Source: Franconibacter helveticus LMG 23732
GTDB taxonomy: Bacteria > Pseudomonadota > Gammaproteobacteria > Enterobacterales > Enterobacteriaceae
Length of the DNA: 64,000 nt
Assembly: GCF_000463115.2 (NCBI RefSeq)
Contig: NZ_AWFX01000045.1
Coordinates: 372,001 to 436,000, forward strand
Direction: 5' to 3'
Each line of letters begins with the position of its first letter. Positions within the stretch are counted from its first letter, which is position 1. Below, one piece after another: positions 62,945 to 64,000 of this stretch. A program made the translations under genes and the position numbers. The notes beneath the pieces are model-generated. The model was not told where the DNA came from, did not search any database, and saw only the letters and a list, made by a program, of their open reading frames with translations.

Positions 62945-64000
62945 GCGCGCGCTGCCACTTTCGGGCGCAGCACGAGAGCCGGCAGCGCTACCAGCGCCAT
63001 GACCCAGAATACCCCGCCCTGCAAGTGCTGATAGAGGAAGCCTGCGAACATGGTCATGACGGCAATGCCGCCGCCCATCGCCACGGCAGAATAGACCGCC
63101 TGCAAACGAATGACCTCGCCGCCCTGACGCGCCGAAATATAACGCATTGCCGCCAGATGGCAGATGGTGAAGCTGCCGCAGTGCAGGATTTGCGCGACGA
63201 TAAGCCACGGCAGCGCGGTGGTCCAGCCCATCAGCGACCAGCGAATAATGCCCAGCACGCCGGAGATAAGCAGCAGGTCGCGGGCGCTCATGCGGCTGAA
63301 CAGCTTTTTGCTGAGCGCGAAGATAATAATTTCCGCCACCACGCCAAGCGACCACAAATAGCCCACGACAGACGCGGAATACCCTGCGCCTTGCCAGTAA
63401 ATCGCGCTGAAGCCGTAATAAGCGGCGTGCGCCCCCTGCAACAACGAGACGCAGGCCAGAAAGCGCCAGCTTTCGCCAATCAGCTTGCGCCACGCCTGCC
63501 AGCCCGCCGCTTCCTGCACGCGCGCTTCGCCTTGCGGCATCACCGAAGGGCGCAGCAGCATGCCGATAAACATGGAAGCGATGCCGATCGTCAGCAGCGC
63601 CAGAATAGCCTGGGTGTCAAACAGGCTGACGAGCTTGCCGGTAAGCGCCGAGCCGATAACAAACGCCAGCGACCCCCACAGCCGCACGCGGCCATAATCC
63701 ATGGTTATCTGCCGCTGCCAGGTACCGGCCAGCGCATCGGTGAGCGGCACCAGCGGGGAAAAGAAAAGGTTAAAGCCTACCATTACCAGCAACAGCCAGG
63801 CGGTGGCCTGGCCCAGCCAAAAGCCGACGGCGAAGAGCAGCGTCAGCATTGCCAGCAGCCGCAGGGCGAATACCAGCCGGGAGGGATCTTTCACCCGGGG
63901 AGCAAGCAGTAAGCTGCCCAGAAAACGGGCGATAAGGCCGGAGCCAAGCAGCAGGCCGATAGTTTCCGGCGGCAACCCTATCCCTTTCAGCCACAGGCTC
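62941..64000 (-). CDS. hcaT: MFS transporter HcaT, N-terminal part outside the window
   Basis: A putative 3-phenylpropionate transporter of the major facilitator superfamily. The frame is open beyond the window edge; the visible 352 codons begin within SLWLKGIGLPPETIGLLLG, which aligns with the conserved stretch after the first membrane segment. About 28 residues of the roughly 379-residue protein are missing at the N-terminus. Around ten membrane segments are seen, with RVRLWGSLAFVIGS and QGAHAAYYGFSAIYW typical of the family. Confidence 0.92.
   Translation of the reverse strand, partial: SLWLKGIGLPPETIGLLLGSGLIARFLGSLLLAPRVKDPSRLVFALRLLAMLTLLFAVGFWLGQATAWLLLVMVGFNLFFSPLVPLTDALAGTWQRQITMDYGRVRLWGSLAFVIGSALTGKLVSLFDTQAILALLTIGIASMFIGMLLRPSVMPQGEARVQEAAGWQAWRKLIGESWRFLACVSLLQGAHAAYYGFSAIYWQGAGYSASVVGYLWSLGVVAEIIIFALSKKLFSRMSARDLLLISGVLGIIRWSLMGWTTALPWLIVAQILHCGSFTICHLAAMRYISARQGGEVIRLQAVYSAVAMGGGIAVMTMFAGFLYQHLQGGVFWVMALVALPALVLRPKVAARA

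Overview
The window is a single chromosomal stretch from a member of the Enterobacterales. Nearly every core gene is close to its Escherichia coli K-12 counterpart and in the same order: ypfJ, purC, bamC-dapA, gcvR-bcp, perM, bepA-yfgD, hda, uraA-upp, purMN, ppk-ppx, yfgF/yfgG, guaBA, xseA, yfgJ, the rlmN-rodZ-ispG-hisS-yfgM-bamB-der cluster, ndk, pbpC-yfhM, sseA, sseB, pepB, the isc operon, trmJ, suhB, csiE and hcaT. Coding DNA is GC-rich at third positions. A protealysin-type metalloprotease after xseA, plus an alpha-glucoside PTS locus, suggests Cronobacter or a near relative. This genus call is an inference from gene content. No rRNA, tRNA, CRISPR array, insertion sequence or prophage is visible.

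Layout. 1-12.6 kb holds envelope and purine/pyrimidine genes: purC, lysine synthesis (dapA), the BAM lipoprotein BamC, the glycine-cleavage regulator GcvR, a peroxiredoxin, the BepA protease, the DnaA inactivator Hda, uracil uptake and salvage (uraA-upp), and purMN. 12.8-19.2 kb holds polyphosphate metabolism (ppk-ppx) and the c-di-GMP protein YfgF facing small YfgG. 19.5-24.2 kb holds guaBA and xseA. 24.3-25.7 kb is an accessory pair: protealysin-like protease plus emfourin-like inhibitor. 25.7-34.5 kb is the conserved der-bamB-yfgM-hisS-ispG-rodZ-rlmN cluster. 34.7-42.6 kb holds ndk, PBP1C and the alpha-2-macroglobulin lipoprotein.

42.8-50.1 kb is the main accessory region. An alpha-glucoside PTS permease and a GH4 6-phospho-alpha-glucosidase lie on one side of the core gene sseA. 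An RpiR-family regulator whose start codon overlaps the sseA stop lies on the other side, followed by a large membrane M48 metallopeptidase on the opposite strand. A 32-codon candidate small membrane protein precedes the peptidase. 50.1-58.9 kb is sseB, pepB, the whole isc iron-sulfur operon with two tandem IscR-type sites, and trmJ. 59-64 kb is suhB, a ZevAB/NicO-like metal transporter pair, csiE and the start-truncated hcaT.

Regulatory sites readable in the sequence fit gene functions. PurR boxes precede purC, purMN and guaBA. A perfect FNR-type palindrome sits between yfgF and yfgG. A CRP-like site precedes the PTS operon, and IscR boxes precede iscR. The most interesting items are the sugar locus wrapped around sseA, the unrecognised small ORF and hairpin before the M48 peptidase, the protease-inhibitor pair, and the conserved CTG start of hda.
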